Assembly (NCBI RefSeq): GCF_000237925.1 | Contig: NC_031498.1 | Location: forward strand, 17,865,004 to 17,929,003 | Length of the DNA: 64,000 nucleotides | Direction: 5' to 3' | Origin: Schistosoma mansoni | Lineage: Eukaryota; Platyhelminthes; Trematoda; Strigeidida; Schistosomatidae | Shown: positions 13,307 through 27,300 of the stretch, in pieces | How the letters are laid out: each line of letters opens with the position of its first letter | How positions within the stretch are numbered: the first letter of the stretch is position 1 | The notes under the pieces: model-generated | The model's input: the letters and a program-made list of their open reading frames with translations, nothing else | Database searches by the model: none | Told to the model about the DNA's origin: nothing | Translations under genes and position numbers: made by a program

Positions 13307-14000
13307 TTGAAAGAACATGTGTTAATAAGTTCTTATTAATGACATTTCAGAAATAAAATGTATAAGGGTTTCAAAGAGAACTTCCTTAAACCTACAGTAT
13401 TTTCTGATCATAGGCTGTTTTGTCATCATTTTAACTAAACAAAGTATGAAAAAGTCAGATTCATGATATTATTCAGCTTATCTTCAAAAACTCTTTTCGA
13501 ATAATTTTAAGGATTATTAGATTAATAGGATGAGTTCATATAGCATTTTGCCTACCTTTAAATACAGAATTGTATCATGGTAATTACAGCTTGTCTAGTT
13601 TCTAACACCTTACTTTGAAAGAAAGAGGCAATCATAACATCTTCATTAATCTGTGTTCACTTTTTAACAATTTAAACCTGTATTATTAATTTTCATTTAG
13701 TTCATTACTCTTTATATGGATTAATGATCAATATTTACCAAATGAATTCAAGATTTTTATGCACAATGATTTACATCTACAATTGTGATCCAATTTTTGT
13801 TTCACTCCACAAGTCTTGGATTTTCATGTGAACTTTTCAAAATTTATCTGAAGAAGAATAAACATAAATAAACATATGAGAAGACCAATATATAAACGAA
13901 GAATATTCTTTACGATACATAAATATGACATATAAAATTGGTAATAAAATCTACATTGAAATGATCATTGACCAATAGATAAAATAAATACAGCTATTTT

Positions 14001-14132
14001 AACGGAACTCGATGGTTTGCGATGTTCAAAGATGTCACAATTGATAATAAGCTCATCTTTCATCTTCCTTAAGTGATGAATTTATTATAAATTTGTGACA
14101 TCTTTGAACATCTCAAATCATCGGGTTCCATT
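14001..14132. repeat. 40-bp inverted repeat (stem-loop or MITE-like)
   Basis: 14001-14040 and 14093-14132 are reverse complements with about five mismatches; the innermost 20 bp (gatgttcaaagatgtcacaa) match perfectly. The 52-bp spacer is itself partly self-complementary. No coding sequence. Confidence 0.75.
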
Positions 14133-14645
14133 AGACCAAGACTATATGGACTCCCAAAAGTTCATAAGTATCTATTTTATTATGATCATATTTATTAATA
14201 GCCTTAAACCATAGTATTCTATTTGATTAGTAAACTAAAATTTAGGATTACCTGTTTAGTATATGAATATAATGGCGATAAATATGACAAATTTATAAGT
14301 ACTAAATTCAATTAGTGAATTGTAGTTCATTAGTGAAGTCGATTGATTTTTATTTCCGCTTTATTATTACCATTTTTAATATGAGATGGTCTTATGAAAA
14401 AGTTTTGCTTAATTAAAAGGTTGTTTTTATAAAAAAAACGTAACGTCAAGTAAAATATAATTGGTTAGTTATTTTTTTACTGGTTTATGATGTAAATAAA
14501 CTAATATATTTGTGGTATCCCAATGAGTAGAAAATTTAGATTTTATAACGTTTCGTGATTCAGTGTAAGCCATCGGGATATTACAAGTATATTATTCATT
14601 TATAACAATCTACTCAATGCTAAATTTATTTGAAATTTTGTATAA

Positions 14646-14825
14646 GTGAAATCATGAGTCAATGAAATCTAGACCACCATGGAAAACGTGGAAGCGATGG
14701 ACGGCCGTTTCGTCCTACTGTGAGGCTCCTCAGCAGCGCTTATCCTCGCTGGATTCGAACCCAGGACCTATCAGTCTCAACTATATAAAATTACTAAAAT
14801 CTCCACAAAAACCCCTTTCTGATTA
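14646..14825. mobile_element. Family B SINE, head-to-head inverted dimer
   Basis: Antisense tail-to-B-box (14646 to about 14777) joined directly to a sense 3' tail (ctcaactatataaaattac... to 14825). The hammerhead on the minus strand has weakened stems I and II. It lies about 250 bp upstream of the protocadherin start codon. Confidence 0.82.
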
Positions 14826-15079
14826 TTCGAAATTATCAAGTCAAATTTTGGAAATGATACCTGGTTTAAAATATCTTAGTTTTTGTACAATAAGAGTACA
14901 AACTATGATTAAACTAATGTTTAGTGCTAATATCTAGTTTATCAACAATGCTCTAAATGATGCCAGCTTTATAATAATAATAATCGTATTCAAGAGATTA
15001 TTATTTCTGTTACATAACTATTACAAATATCCTTTTTGTTTTGTTTGCTTTGAACAGATTGATTCTCAAGCACAATACA

Positions 15080-15388
15080 ATGAATCATTATAACGACTTA
15101 AGGATTCTATTATTTTCATTAAAGATATTACTATTATCATTATTCATTACAAATTGTATTTCATTAATACAAAATATTAATTCACCAATTGATCATGAAT
15201 ATTATATTGAAGAAGAAATTCCTATTGGTACAATTATTGGAAATATAATGGATGATTTAATTATGAAATATATCGATTTTGGATTAACAAAATTTTTGCA
15301 TAAATTAAATTCACCAATTAATGATAATGATCATTCATATAGTTTAATGATAATGAATTTTGCTGATCCATATGTTAATTTATTTGAT
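15080..15388 (+). CDS. Protocadherin exon 1 (signal peptide and start of repeat 1)
   Basis: Encodes residues 1-103. The ATG at 15080 is followed at once by a hydrophobic leader ([14 protein letters not shown]), the expected secretory signal peptide, then the first strands of cadherin repeat 1 ([12 protein letters not shown]). The frame stays open 13 codons upstream to 15041 but without an ATG, and a pyrimidine-rich tract ending in AG at 15056-15057 could be a 3' splice site, so a non-coding 5' exon or a spliced-leader acceptor is plausible. The donor is GTAAGT at 15389, phase 0. Confidence 0.85.
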
Positions 15389-18300
15389 GTAAGTTATATT
15401 ATTTAATATTAAATAATTATCAACCTTTAGTCATTGGATGAAATGAGTATTTTAGATTGTAATTAAGTAGTATATTCATTTGCTTGAATAATTCTATTGA
15501 TGTTTAAGACTGTAATTTAGTAATTAATTATTGTATATTAACTGATTAACTGTAAACAGTTTGATATAAATGGTGCTTTTGTTATATCTTAATTAAGTTA
15601 TCTCTATATTTAATCATATTTTTGTTAAATTTTATAAACTAAACTGAAATTGGTGAACGGTTGCTCAAACTTCGTGGATTGGTTGAAGTTAGACAATAAC
15701 AGCGTGGTCTATCGGTTAAGTGCTCGCACGCGACACTGATAGGTCCTGGGTTCGAGTCTCGTGAGGCGGGATCGAAGATGCTCACTGCTGAGGAGCCTCA
15801 CAATAGAACAAAACGGCCGTCTAGTGCTTCCAGGTTTTCCATGGTGGTCTTGCTTCAATTAACTTATAATTACAACTATGAAAAATACTGAAATCTCCAC
15901 AAAACCCCTTCTGGTCTATGAAATCAAATAAACAAATCAGTAGTAAATATGTAAAATAATTAGTAAATATTAAACCATATTTCTGTAAATATTTTGAAGA
16001 AAAAGAAGTCCATTAAAACAAATCACAGTGTAATGACCAATGAATTCATATATATGTGTAACAGAGAGATTTATCTAAAAAATAAACCTTAATTGTTAGA
16101 TGCATTATCTGTTTCATTCTTCATACTACTAACTTATCTATCATTAGTTGTTTACGCTCAGTTAATATTCAAACTGAATAAATTTTGCAGGACACTAATT
16201 TACTTGGATAATGTCAATTATTACGTTGATTACTTAAAGATCAATAGGATCTTTAGAACTGTTAGTTTGTATTTATGAAATAATATATAAGAAGGGACAA
16301 TTTAATTTATAAGCAAAGATGGATAGTGGCTAGCAGTGGAATCCAGGATGCGCGTTTCGTCCTATTTGGGACTCGTCAGATGGATGTACCTGTATCTCAG
16401 AGTTGATGTTCAATCCGGGACTCCAACCCAGTACCTTTCACTGCAAACGTTATCGCGTTATCCACTCAGCTACTGAGTCCTGATAGCCATTTGCTTGTGC
16501 AATGGGGTGAGGTTTAAATTCATTTAGTGTGGTTTGTTCGAATCTTCCTATTGATGTTTAGGACTGCAACTGATCAGGAAATGCATAATATATAAAAATA
16601 AACAATTCTTCTTTTTTATTAACATCTAATTAAAATTGTAAGATTCTGATTCATTCACAAACAGTTTTTATTTTAAGATTTTACTTATTCTACAGTAAAT
16701 TGTGCTAAACCATCTAGATTCAAATTAGTTGGTATAACCTTTATCAATTGAAGAACATACGTGATATAATAATTTAATAGTTATATTTATCAAATGAGGT
16801 TTGTTTAGATAAACTGAACAGTGACACTCTTATTGAACATTTTTTATTATTTACTGGATTTTCAACATTTTGGTACTTTGGCAGGTTTCATGATTGACCT
16901 TTATTTTATCCTATACCAAAAAGATGTTTAAAAATTTAGGCTTATGGATTTCAACTCAGTAGTATAACTAAACCAAATCATAATGATATCTAAATTCTTT
17001 TGATTTCATATGATGTAGAGTTATGAGTGAAAAAGAAGGTGAGGTAGTCGTAAGTTGGGAGAACGTGGTTACTCAATGCTTTATGCTTTTCAATGATGTC
17101 TCAGTTAATTTTTATGAAATATTAGTTTAAAACATATTTATATGAACTGAACGAAGAATATTCTTTTCAATAATTTCACATCAGGTTCTACAATTATAAA
17201 TCCAAATTAATAAACCACAAAAAAAAATTGGCCAAGTTTAAGGCAGAGTACATCATTTAAGAAACTGTAATATGTGAATCAAGGAGTGTTTGTGATATAA
17301 AATCAAATCGAATCGTTAATGTTGGAGCTGACTTATATGAAGTGTTAACTTGAATCAGTTTTTAAGTGAAATAAAACCGTAAGATAAATGATCAGAATAA
17401 ATATAGTTGACAAAGGGGTGAGATAGAACAATGGGATTACAAATCAGAAATTACGTAATATATAGAATAATATGAATTAGGTCAGATATAGTAGATAGGG
17501 GTGGATACTGAATAAATTTCTCTAAAAGGTTAACAAGTGTGATAATAATAATAATAATGACTGGTAAGATGTGTAGATAAATTAAGTTTAAAATGAACAT
17601 TAATCAAATTAATGTCACCATATTATAAAACTGATTATTAACAAGTTGACCCTGAAGTTGGCCAGGGTAAAAGGAGCGGCTGAACATATTTCTTTTGGAT
17701 GCAAAGCTCTGGCTTTTTGATCCGAATAGCAATTGCCTCAGCCGTCTGCAGGATTCTCAGTCTGATGGAATTAGGTAAACTGCTGTTAACACGATATATT
17801 ATTGTGAGAGATTGCTCGATGTTGGCTCTATGTCCCGTCTGAACTAAATGGGCTAAAATAGAGCTGTTAACCGTTTTTACTACACCTTTGCTTAACCACA
17901 CTGGGAGGTGTTCACGAGTTAGTTTTTTTTAAAATTTTTTCTAAATAAAATTGAACATCATTAAATGTAAAATGTAAATTATTAAATACATGGATAACCT
18001 TTAATGTATATGGTAAAAAATTTATTCATTCATCATTTTTTAAACCATAATAAATGAACTTCATTACTAAGTGCTAGATTAGATTAAGATTGTAAGAATG
18101 TTTTCTGCGCAATAAGAAGGAATATGTTTTACCGCTAATATCCACAAATAAACGAAACTTTCAGTGGGTCCCTATGCATAACCAAAAACGTCTTTTAGGA
18201 TATTACATCGAGTACTTCATCATTTTCAAACGAACATATAGATTTTCGATGTCACATTATGTTATATCTAGACCTTAGGTTCTTGATACACCGTGTACAA

Positions 18301-21300
18301 ATTGAGCACTCGAACGCTAGAACCCTTTAAGTCTCAGTTGAGAAGACAGAAGACAAATGAGAAGGAATGCTATTCCAACCAGTGTCAAATATGGTACAAA
18401 CTCTCAGGTATTTATAGTTTTTATTATCAGCGAAATCATCATAATAGTTATCCAAACCACACACAGAGTAGTTTTTAGCATTTGTTCAATAGGGAAGCTA
18501 CACGTCAAGATTCTGGAATATTCTTCCCAATGATCACTAGATGGAATATGTTCAGCTCTTTCTGAACATCTTAGAGCTTCATCGAGTTCACCCGTGCTCC
18601 GTCCTTACATCTTAGATTAGAAGCTAGTGAAAAAACTAAGATGAATCATTGTTCATTTCATAGTTTATTTTTTAAGAGATGGGAATAAAACCTGCACTTT
18701 TTTCAATGTTTTAATAAACTCTAAAACAAGACATTTAACTTCATAAGGGTTTTGAAAGCTAATGGAAACAATATTGAAAGCTGGACATCTAATTTTAATG
18801 TGGGACAATGTGATAAAAGGAGTGAATTTAGCTAACCTTGTCATCAAATCGATCAAATAATAAATTAGATCATAACACCTTTATGGTTATTAAACAGAAT
18901 TTGCAATGTTAAGTTAATGAATAAGGTTATGAATTCCTAATATTTGTAAATAAACTGTTTGGGAACCAATTAAGCTTGAATATCTTTACATCATTTCATT
19001 AATAAAAATATAGTTTAAAGTAAGTTTTAGAAATTTATATCGATGTTTATCTTAGTAAATAATACAAAGTGAACGGAAGTATTTCATTATTGGCTTTGAT
19101 AGTTATTCCAGGTTTTCGTGAAAATGAACAATGCTCTTTAACATTGATCCACACAGAATTAGAAATATACATATATACACTGATATCTTTTGTGACAGTT
19201 GTTGCCTTAAATTTGTACCTTGGTTGGACATAACAACTGATAATTTTTCAGTAATAAAAACATTTCGGTAGACGTCAATTTAAAAAATAATTTTACTAAT
19301 GGATAGATCAAAAAGAAATAAATCTATTATATACCTACCTAATCGGAAATTCCATACTTGGATCACAATGATGATAGCAATAAGTAATAATTTAGATTCT
19401 GTTTCTGAACTGTACAATGTTGTTTACTAACATTTGTGAGGGATGAAAGAGTAAATGTATGATGCATATTACTTAAAAAGTCATTTCTCTGATTTTCAAG
19501 ACAGACGCTAAACATTTATATAATAAATACATCTGCGAAAACTGTATGAGGTAGAAAGAAGCACTTGGTATACGAGATGAAAATCCGAGCTCTGAGACAT
19601 AAATTCATTAAGGACAATGGTTTGCAAGAATTGATACATACAATTCCCCTCCCCTTGATAGTTGATATAGTGCACTTCAAAATTACCATATATTTCTGAA
19701 TCGATAAATTTTGAGAAAACGACAAACTACAAATATATGGAGTATGAAGGAAAGTTGTTTGTTTGGTTCTATTTCTTTAAAAACAGAAAACTCATGAAGA
19801 TAATCCAAGTTATGGTGAAACTTAACACCTAAAGATAAATTGATCTTTGAAATAGCTAAGCCTGAATATAATTAAGAACATCTTTGGTGCTAATCACTAT
19901 TTCTGGCATGGTCATTCAGTTGGATATATATATATATAACTTGGATACTGGTTTCCTACAAATGTTATCAATAATTACAAAGGCAACCAGAAGTAAGATT
20001 GCGAACAGTTACTAATTAATAGTACAAGAGTTATCAGTATAACCTATCACTGATCAAAAACCCTTAAAATACGTTTAAACACGTGGTGATTCACATTTTA
20101 CAAGCAAAAATAAATGATGTATTAGCGCAAATGACTCGTTCACATAACACTTGATTGGGATAAATGAAGAAATAAAATATTTCTAATGTAATTTTATAAA
20201 CACGTTGAAATGGTGTATATTCATCTAGAAATCAGAAAAATATTAGTTGAACATTTAGAGTCGAAAATAGTAACTTATCAGTAATTGTTCTTTAAAGTAC
20301 ACGGTGGTATTTTTTTAGTTAACTTATAAGGTCAACAAAACAGTCTGAAAAGATTGGTCAAATAAATGTGAAATTTAAACTAATTTAGTATTTTTTGCTA
20401 GAATCTTCCCATCGATGTGTTAGGACTGCAACTGGTCAGTCTCTAATTGCCATATGTGCATACTGTGCGTATTGCCTCGATCTGGCCTTATTTCACAAGC
20501 ATTGTAAGCAAAGATGGATAGTGGCTAGCAGTGGAATCCAGGACGCGCGTTTCGTCCTACATGGGACTCGTCAGCTGGATGTACCTGCATCTCAGAGTTG
20601 ATGTTCACTCTGTGATTCGAACCCAGTACCTTTCGCTTCAGGCGCCATCGCGTTATCCGCCTACATACTCAGTCTTGATAGCCACTAGCTTGAGCAAAAG
20701 GGTGAGGTTTAAGTTTATTTTGTATCATTTGTTTGAATTTTTCTATTGATGTTTAGGAATGCAATTGACACGTCCCGGAGTAAACATCAACTCCGAGATG
20801 CAGGTACATCCATCTGACGAGTCCCAAATGTGACGAAACGCGCATCCTGGACTCCATTACTAGCCACCACCCATCTCCGCTTATAACGCTTGTGACTTAT
20901 GGCAATATCAAGGTAATCCTCACAGGATACACATATGCCAATAAGAGACTGATCCATTGCAGTCCTAAATGTCAATGGGACGTTTCAAAGAAACAATAGA
21001 AAATGAAACATTAGTTTGATTATCCTCTTTACTTATTACTTTAGTTTCTTTGGTTTACTATGTTTATTAACGGTCGTTTTCTGTTTAATACGGTAAAGCA
21101 AATTTAAAAGTCGCTTGAATTTCCTCAGTTTACTGATTGACGTACAGGACAAAAGAAAGTGATTAAACTTAGAGGACTGTTTAACGATTACCATCTCCAT
21201 TTTTCTATTGTGTTCACGTCTGAATAGCGTGACTTACCTTTCTACATTCCAGTATCAAATTGAATGAACAATATTTATCTAGTTTATGACTACTGATTAT

Positions 21301-24300
21301 TATTTAACCCCTATGACAGTTCCGTATTTTAATCTCATCCTAGGAATAACTCATTTTTTATTTTTGTTCATGTACAGCCCTTTGCTACAGTATTTAATAA
21401 AGTAATGTTACTAATAAATATTTGACACTGTCTTCGAGAATGAAATACCTGAAGATATTCCTCTTACTTAAGTCAATCGTTTTAGATAAATACATTTCTA
21501 TATATCTACTGTCATTTTTCTAAATTTACTATTAACTCATTCCCCTTTGTATACAGATAAAACTGGATGGAAGAATAATTCTCAGTAGGCGATTGGATCG
21601 TGATCAAATTTGCCCTAAACAACAGCATACAGATTTACCTCTCGTAAATATTGATTCAGCGCAATTTTCAAGTGTATATACTAGTACTCATCGACAAAAT
21701 ATCTTACAAACAGAAAAAATATCTTGTTCCATAATTTTACAAATAGGCTTGTTTATTCATCAGAAAAATGGTATAATAAATAAAGTAAACACTGAGGCAA
21801 ATAATAAGAAGCAAATTCGACTATTTCATATTCGTATTAACATTCAGGATATTAATGACAATGCTCCATATTGGCAAGGACACTTACAAAGATTTCGTAT
21901 AACATTCCTGGATGGTGATCCAGTTGGATCACGCCGTAATATACCACCAGCAATGGATAATGATGAAGGAATAAATGGACTTATTACTTATGAACTTAGT
22001 CCGGTTAATTCGTTTGATAAATCACATATACCGTTTAGTTTGCTTGAGGATTCAATTGATGGACTTCATTTATATGCAACTAAACAGATAGATCGAGAAG
22101 AACAGTCACAATACAAGTTAGTATTAAAAGCAACAGATGGATCGTATTCATTATCATCATCCACCTCATCAGCATTATCTAATGAATCAACATTTAAACG
22201 ATTCACTTCAACTTTGTATGTAGATATTTTTATAGAAGATGTTAATGATAATACACCACAATTTACTCAACCAATATTTACAACATCCATGCCAATAGCT
22301 GAAACAACTCCAGTAGGGGCAACAGTTCTTTTATTAAACGCTACCGATTTAGATTCAGGTATTAATGGTATCTTTCATTTTAGTTTTAGTAAAGATCATT
22401 ATTGGCAACCAGCCGAGAAAATTGCTAGACACTATTTCGATATACGTCCAAATGGTCAAATTATAGTTAAGCAACCATTAAATGTAGATAAACTTGATCA
22501 AATTAACAGTCATATTAATCATAATAACAACAAAATAGTTTTGCCTAATATAAGAGGTGCTTATCAGTTGAAAGATGATATTGATGAGAATATTAATAAA
22601 GGTGTAAATGTTCAATTTCGCTTTCGAGCCGTTGTTGAAGATGAAGCAACAAGACCATATACACGCTCAAGTGAAGCAACTGTTATTATACTCGTTACAG
22701 ATGAAAATGATGAGTCGCCCGTAATTTCATTGCTTCCAAATCCAGAACTAATCAGTTCGAATGCACTGGATGCTGTTACAACATCGAATTCGTTTAGCTA
22801 CTTTTGGGTTTTTGAAAATCAGCCTGTTGGTACCACTGTAGCAACTGTACAAGTAAGTAAATATCTATATATCTGTAGTCATTTTAAGCACTATAGTTTA
22901 CTTCCCTCCAACTCACTGAGGAAACAGTGATACCTATATTAAAACAAATAATTGTCCATAATAATCAGACAACTACTAAACACATTTGATGACGTTCCTA
23001 TAAAAAAGTTAGTACCGAAAATCAATTTCAATATTATTGGTTGAAATAGTCGTGAAAAAAACGTTTTACGAATAAATTAACTGACACATGCTTCCAGTGT
23101 TATAATAATGCTGGGATAAAAGACTGAGGTAGGTTAACTGCTTCATTGATTTACTAAGATAATCCAAAAAAGTAGAAAAAACGAATTGAGAAAATATTGG
23201 GCAGAATATAGAGAATAGAACTGTTAAACAGAAAATTTGTTGAGAACATTTCCTAGTCCATACTTTATTAATTAAATAAAGATGAACCTATAGATAACCC
23301 GAAAAATCTCCACATCACAACAGAATATTATATCTCTCCATACTATTCACAGAGTATTTCGCAGATCTATCCAGTATAAGAAAAGTAATAGTCAAGTAAA
23401 AGGTTGTGAGTTGAAAACATCGATGAAAATATGATCTGTGGTCTTCGATCATAGGCCGACAACATATAAATAAAAATACATTACATATGTGAGCCATCTT
23501 GATGTAAAATCAGTTTAACTGAAGTTATCCGAAACCACTAATAATTAACTTTTATTTAGTTTTCATCTATACCCCCAGTTTATTTGTTTATTCCGCTATA
23601 GTGTTATTGTATATATGATTTAATAATTACAAATAACTCAAGCCTCCTATTAGTATGCTTCAGATTTCAATTTAGTAAAAGTTTGCCTATCTCTTAATAT
23701 GCTCACTATTAGTTACTTAATTAAACTAGCAATTATGTAATGCAGTGTTGTCATGGGTAACATTCATTTTGACTAATTCTATACAATTCATGTTTGCTGT
23801 TCAAGAACATAATCATTATACACGAATGTATTTTTTGATTAACAATCACATTCTAGTTGCCTGACATTAAATCTTTGTTTAAAATTAAGTTTTATATGTC
23901 TTACATTTATTATTTGGTAGGCATACGATCCAGATTTCGGTGGACAGGATCAAGTTGAATGCAACTTAAAAGACTCAAATTTTTCATTAATACGACTGAC
24001 TTCTCAAACTCAACCTGAATTTGATAGAAACACTGAAGTGAACTTATTAACAGAGTATCATTTAATTACAGCTAGGATTTTAGATCGTGAAAGCACTTCT
24101 CACCAAGTGGTTACTATTGTTTGCTCTGACATGGTTGGACATTACACAGAACGAAATACAACCGTACGTATTCTAGATGAAAATGATAATCGACCAAAAT
24201 TTTCACATGAAATACTGTATTTACAAGTTGATGAAAACGCTCCATATGGTACTCAAGTGATACAACAATCCCAAAAAGTTAACAGAGGACATTTTAATAA

Positions 24301-27300
24301 TGTTCATCAGACTGGATCATTACAAGGACTTTTAGCAAGTGACTTAGATATTGGAATTAATTCTCAAATGACATTTTTTCTTTTTGAAGATGGAATTAAC
24401 TCAACCAAGTTCAAAATTGATTCACATACAGGTATCATAACTACAATGGACATATTTGATAGAGAAGTCAAAGAAAAATACACATTAATTGCATTAGCAG
24501 TTGATCATGGAAATCCTCCACTCACAGGCACGGCTACTGTACAAGTATGTTTGTATTTACATTATTATTCATAATGATTAGTTATATCTAGTTAACTGAC
24601 AGAACATACTAAAAATGTACCACATATTTATTTAAAATGACAAAATGAAAGAAAAAATTATCAAAGTTTACTTATGGCACATTTTTTCCCTTCGTACATT
24701 TAAAGGTTTCCAAATATTTACACCAGATATTGTAAATGTCTACTTAAATTTACATATGAATGTTTGAGAAATAATAATATTGGAACAAAGCTAGAATGTT
24801 TAGTATTAAGTTAGGAGTTTATGAATGGATACCCTGTATTTTGTGTCAAACTTGTTGAAAGTGTTTATACCATAAGAGTAAACATTATTGCATTTATAAC
24901 ATTGTGTTAATTAGTAGTTGATTAGTGAAAAATAAAATTTTAATAGTTGAGATCATGAATCGATTGAAGCTAGACCATCATGGGAAACCTGGAAGCCCTG
25001 GACGGCTGTTTCGTCCTATTATGGGACTCCTCAACAGTGCGCATCCACGATCCCGCCTCACGAGATTCGAACCCAGGACCTATCAAATTCGCGCGCGAGC
25101 GTTTAATCTCTAGACCACTGAGCCGGCATCCAAAGTAAAATTCATAAATGAAGGTTAGACAAAAGTCAGTCTGAAATCCGAATTACGTTACCATCAATAA
25201 ACCAAATTCATTTATTTTCGCCCAAATATTCTAAGATAAATGTTTACTTTAAACATCTAATTTTAAAAATGATAACTATTTTCTATGAATTCGATTATCT
25301 TTTAATAAACATATTATTATTAATCAACTACAAAGAACCATAAACGTTGTGTTATTTAAAAAATTATATTAATTAACCATTGACAACTGAATCCTAGAAT
25401 TCGCCGTACAAATCTGATGACGGACAGATATTAGTTAATGAGAATGTTTTATAACGGTGTTAATTTAAAAGGTAACTCTATCATACTTTACTTTCCTTGA
25501 TTCTGTACTTATTCTTTTTCAGACCCATATTGCATGAAATCTTACTCTTCATCAGTTTATTACATTTTGAAGTCTTCTATTGAAATCTACATGTTTCATT
25601 CATATTATTCCTATAGTTATCTGATTTCTGACTACTGTCAATGTATTTTAATATTCCTCTGTGTAGTTATATCTTTGATCTTTGGCCTTCTATACATTCA
25701 GCATTTCGTGCTAATTTCATGATTTAGTTATTCTATTTTACTTTTTACCCTTTAAATGATCTCCAAGGTCTTTGTTGATTGTAAAAATGTGTGTTAACAA
25801 ACAAACTTGGTATTGCACTTATTATTTGATACAGAAAATGAGATCATTGCAAGTAATGGTAAATATGTAACATTTTTAGTGTATGAAGTTAATACTACAC
25901 TGAAGATTAGTAATATTTTTAACAATAAAGTTTCCCTGTTATATTTTAGATAATCATCAATGATCTTAATGACAATGGACCAGTTTTCTCGACGAATAAT
26001 TATACTTTTCATTTACAAGAAAATCAAGCACGTAGTACAATAGTAGGTCAAGTTAATGCTACAGATGTTGATTCATCTGCGTATGGTCCATTGGAATATA
26101 GCTTTGCTAATGATCCAGACTCAGTTAATTTTACAATTGATAAAATTACTGGCATTATTAGAAATCGTCAGTCACTGGATCGTGAAGAGAAATCTCAATA
26201 TATATTTCGTGTTTTAGTTAAAGACACGAAAATTAGACCATCAGAATTTAATAGTATTAGTATAAATAAGCTCAATTCAAAGAGTATACAGTATACTGGT
26301 ACATCAACAGTTACAGTGATTGTTGATGATGTCAACGATAATTGGCCAGTATTTGTTAGCCCCAATTCCACAGCAAACACTCTGGCCATAGCTTTAGATC
26401 AAAAGATAACCGGTTACAAACTAGCCTATATTCAAGCTGAAGATAAAGATGAAGGAAATAATGGTACAATCACTTACAATATTTTAACTGGAAATAATTA
26501 TGGTTTGTTTGGACTAGATTCGACAAGCGGATTGTTGTATTTATCAAATCCTTTTAGTGATAACAACAAACTTAGCGATCATAATAATGAATTATATGAC
26601 TCATCAAATACATCTAATTTACCAACAAATGATGAATTCAATGGTCTTCTACACAAATCCAGTATTCATATACTTACGTTAGAGGCATGTGATCAAGGTC
26701 AAGATCCAAAACCACGATGTACATTATATAACAATTTAAAAATCATGATACAGAATAATAAAGAAAAAGATGTACACACTTTAGAAAGTAAACAGTTTCA
26801 ATATAATTCACCTAATCAATTCATAAATGCTCCAGGATTAACATCAGCCGAAACAGTACTATCTTCAGCATTTAAACAAAATCACCCTAATCATATTCAA
26901 AACAATTTTAATTCTATTCAAGAATTCAATAACGATAATCTCTACCAAAAAGCAACAGGTTTGACTTATGGAAATCTTTTGATGAGTAAACAAAATCATA
27001 AACTTAGTAGTTATACAACCAATGACATAATGATTACTTGTCTATCTATTATATTTGCCTTGGTTCTCATTGCGACTCTTATACTTGTTTGTTTGGTTCG
27101 CAGAAGAGTAGTGTCGTTTAAAAATCAAACCAAAAAACCAGGTAATTGGTGTATAATGTTAAAGTTTTTGTTTAATTTTGTAAATTTAAATCAGTGCATT
27201 ATTTTAGGTGTTATGTTCTGAGGGATGCCATGCTGAATGTCTTAAATATCATTGATTTTCTAAAAAAGATAGGTTTTCATCAGGATTTGCCGGAGACAAT

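Larger units (their letters stand above)
11393..14000. other. Intergenic, no gene seen (except repeats listed)
   Basis: AT-rich; includes a G9 homopolymer at about 11651. No frame longer than background. Confidence 0.45.
16579..21556. other. Intron 1 remainder
   Basis: Between exons 1 and 2; besides the listed Penelope fragment, repeat E copy and family A pair, I see only AT-rich intronic DNA. Ends with a pyrimidine-rich tract and ACAG. Confidence 0.6.
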
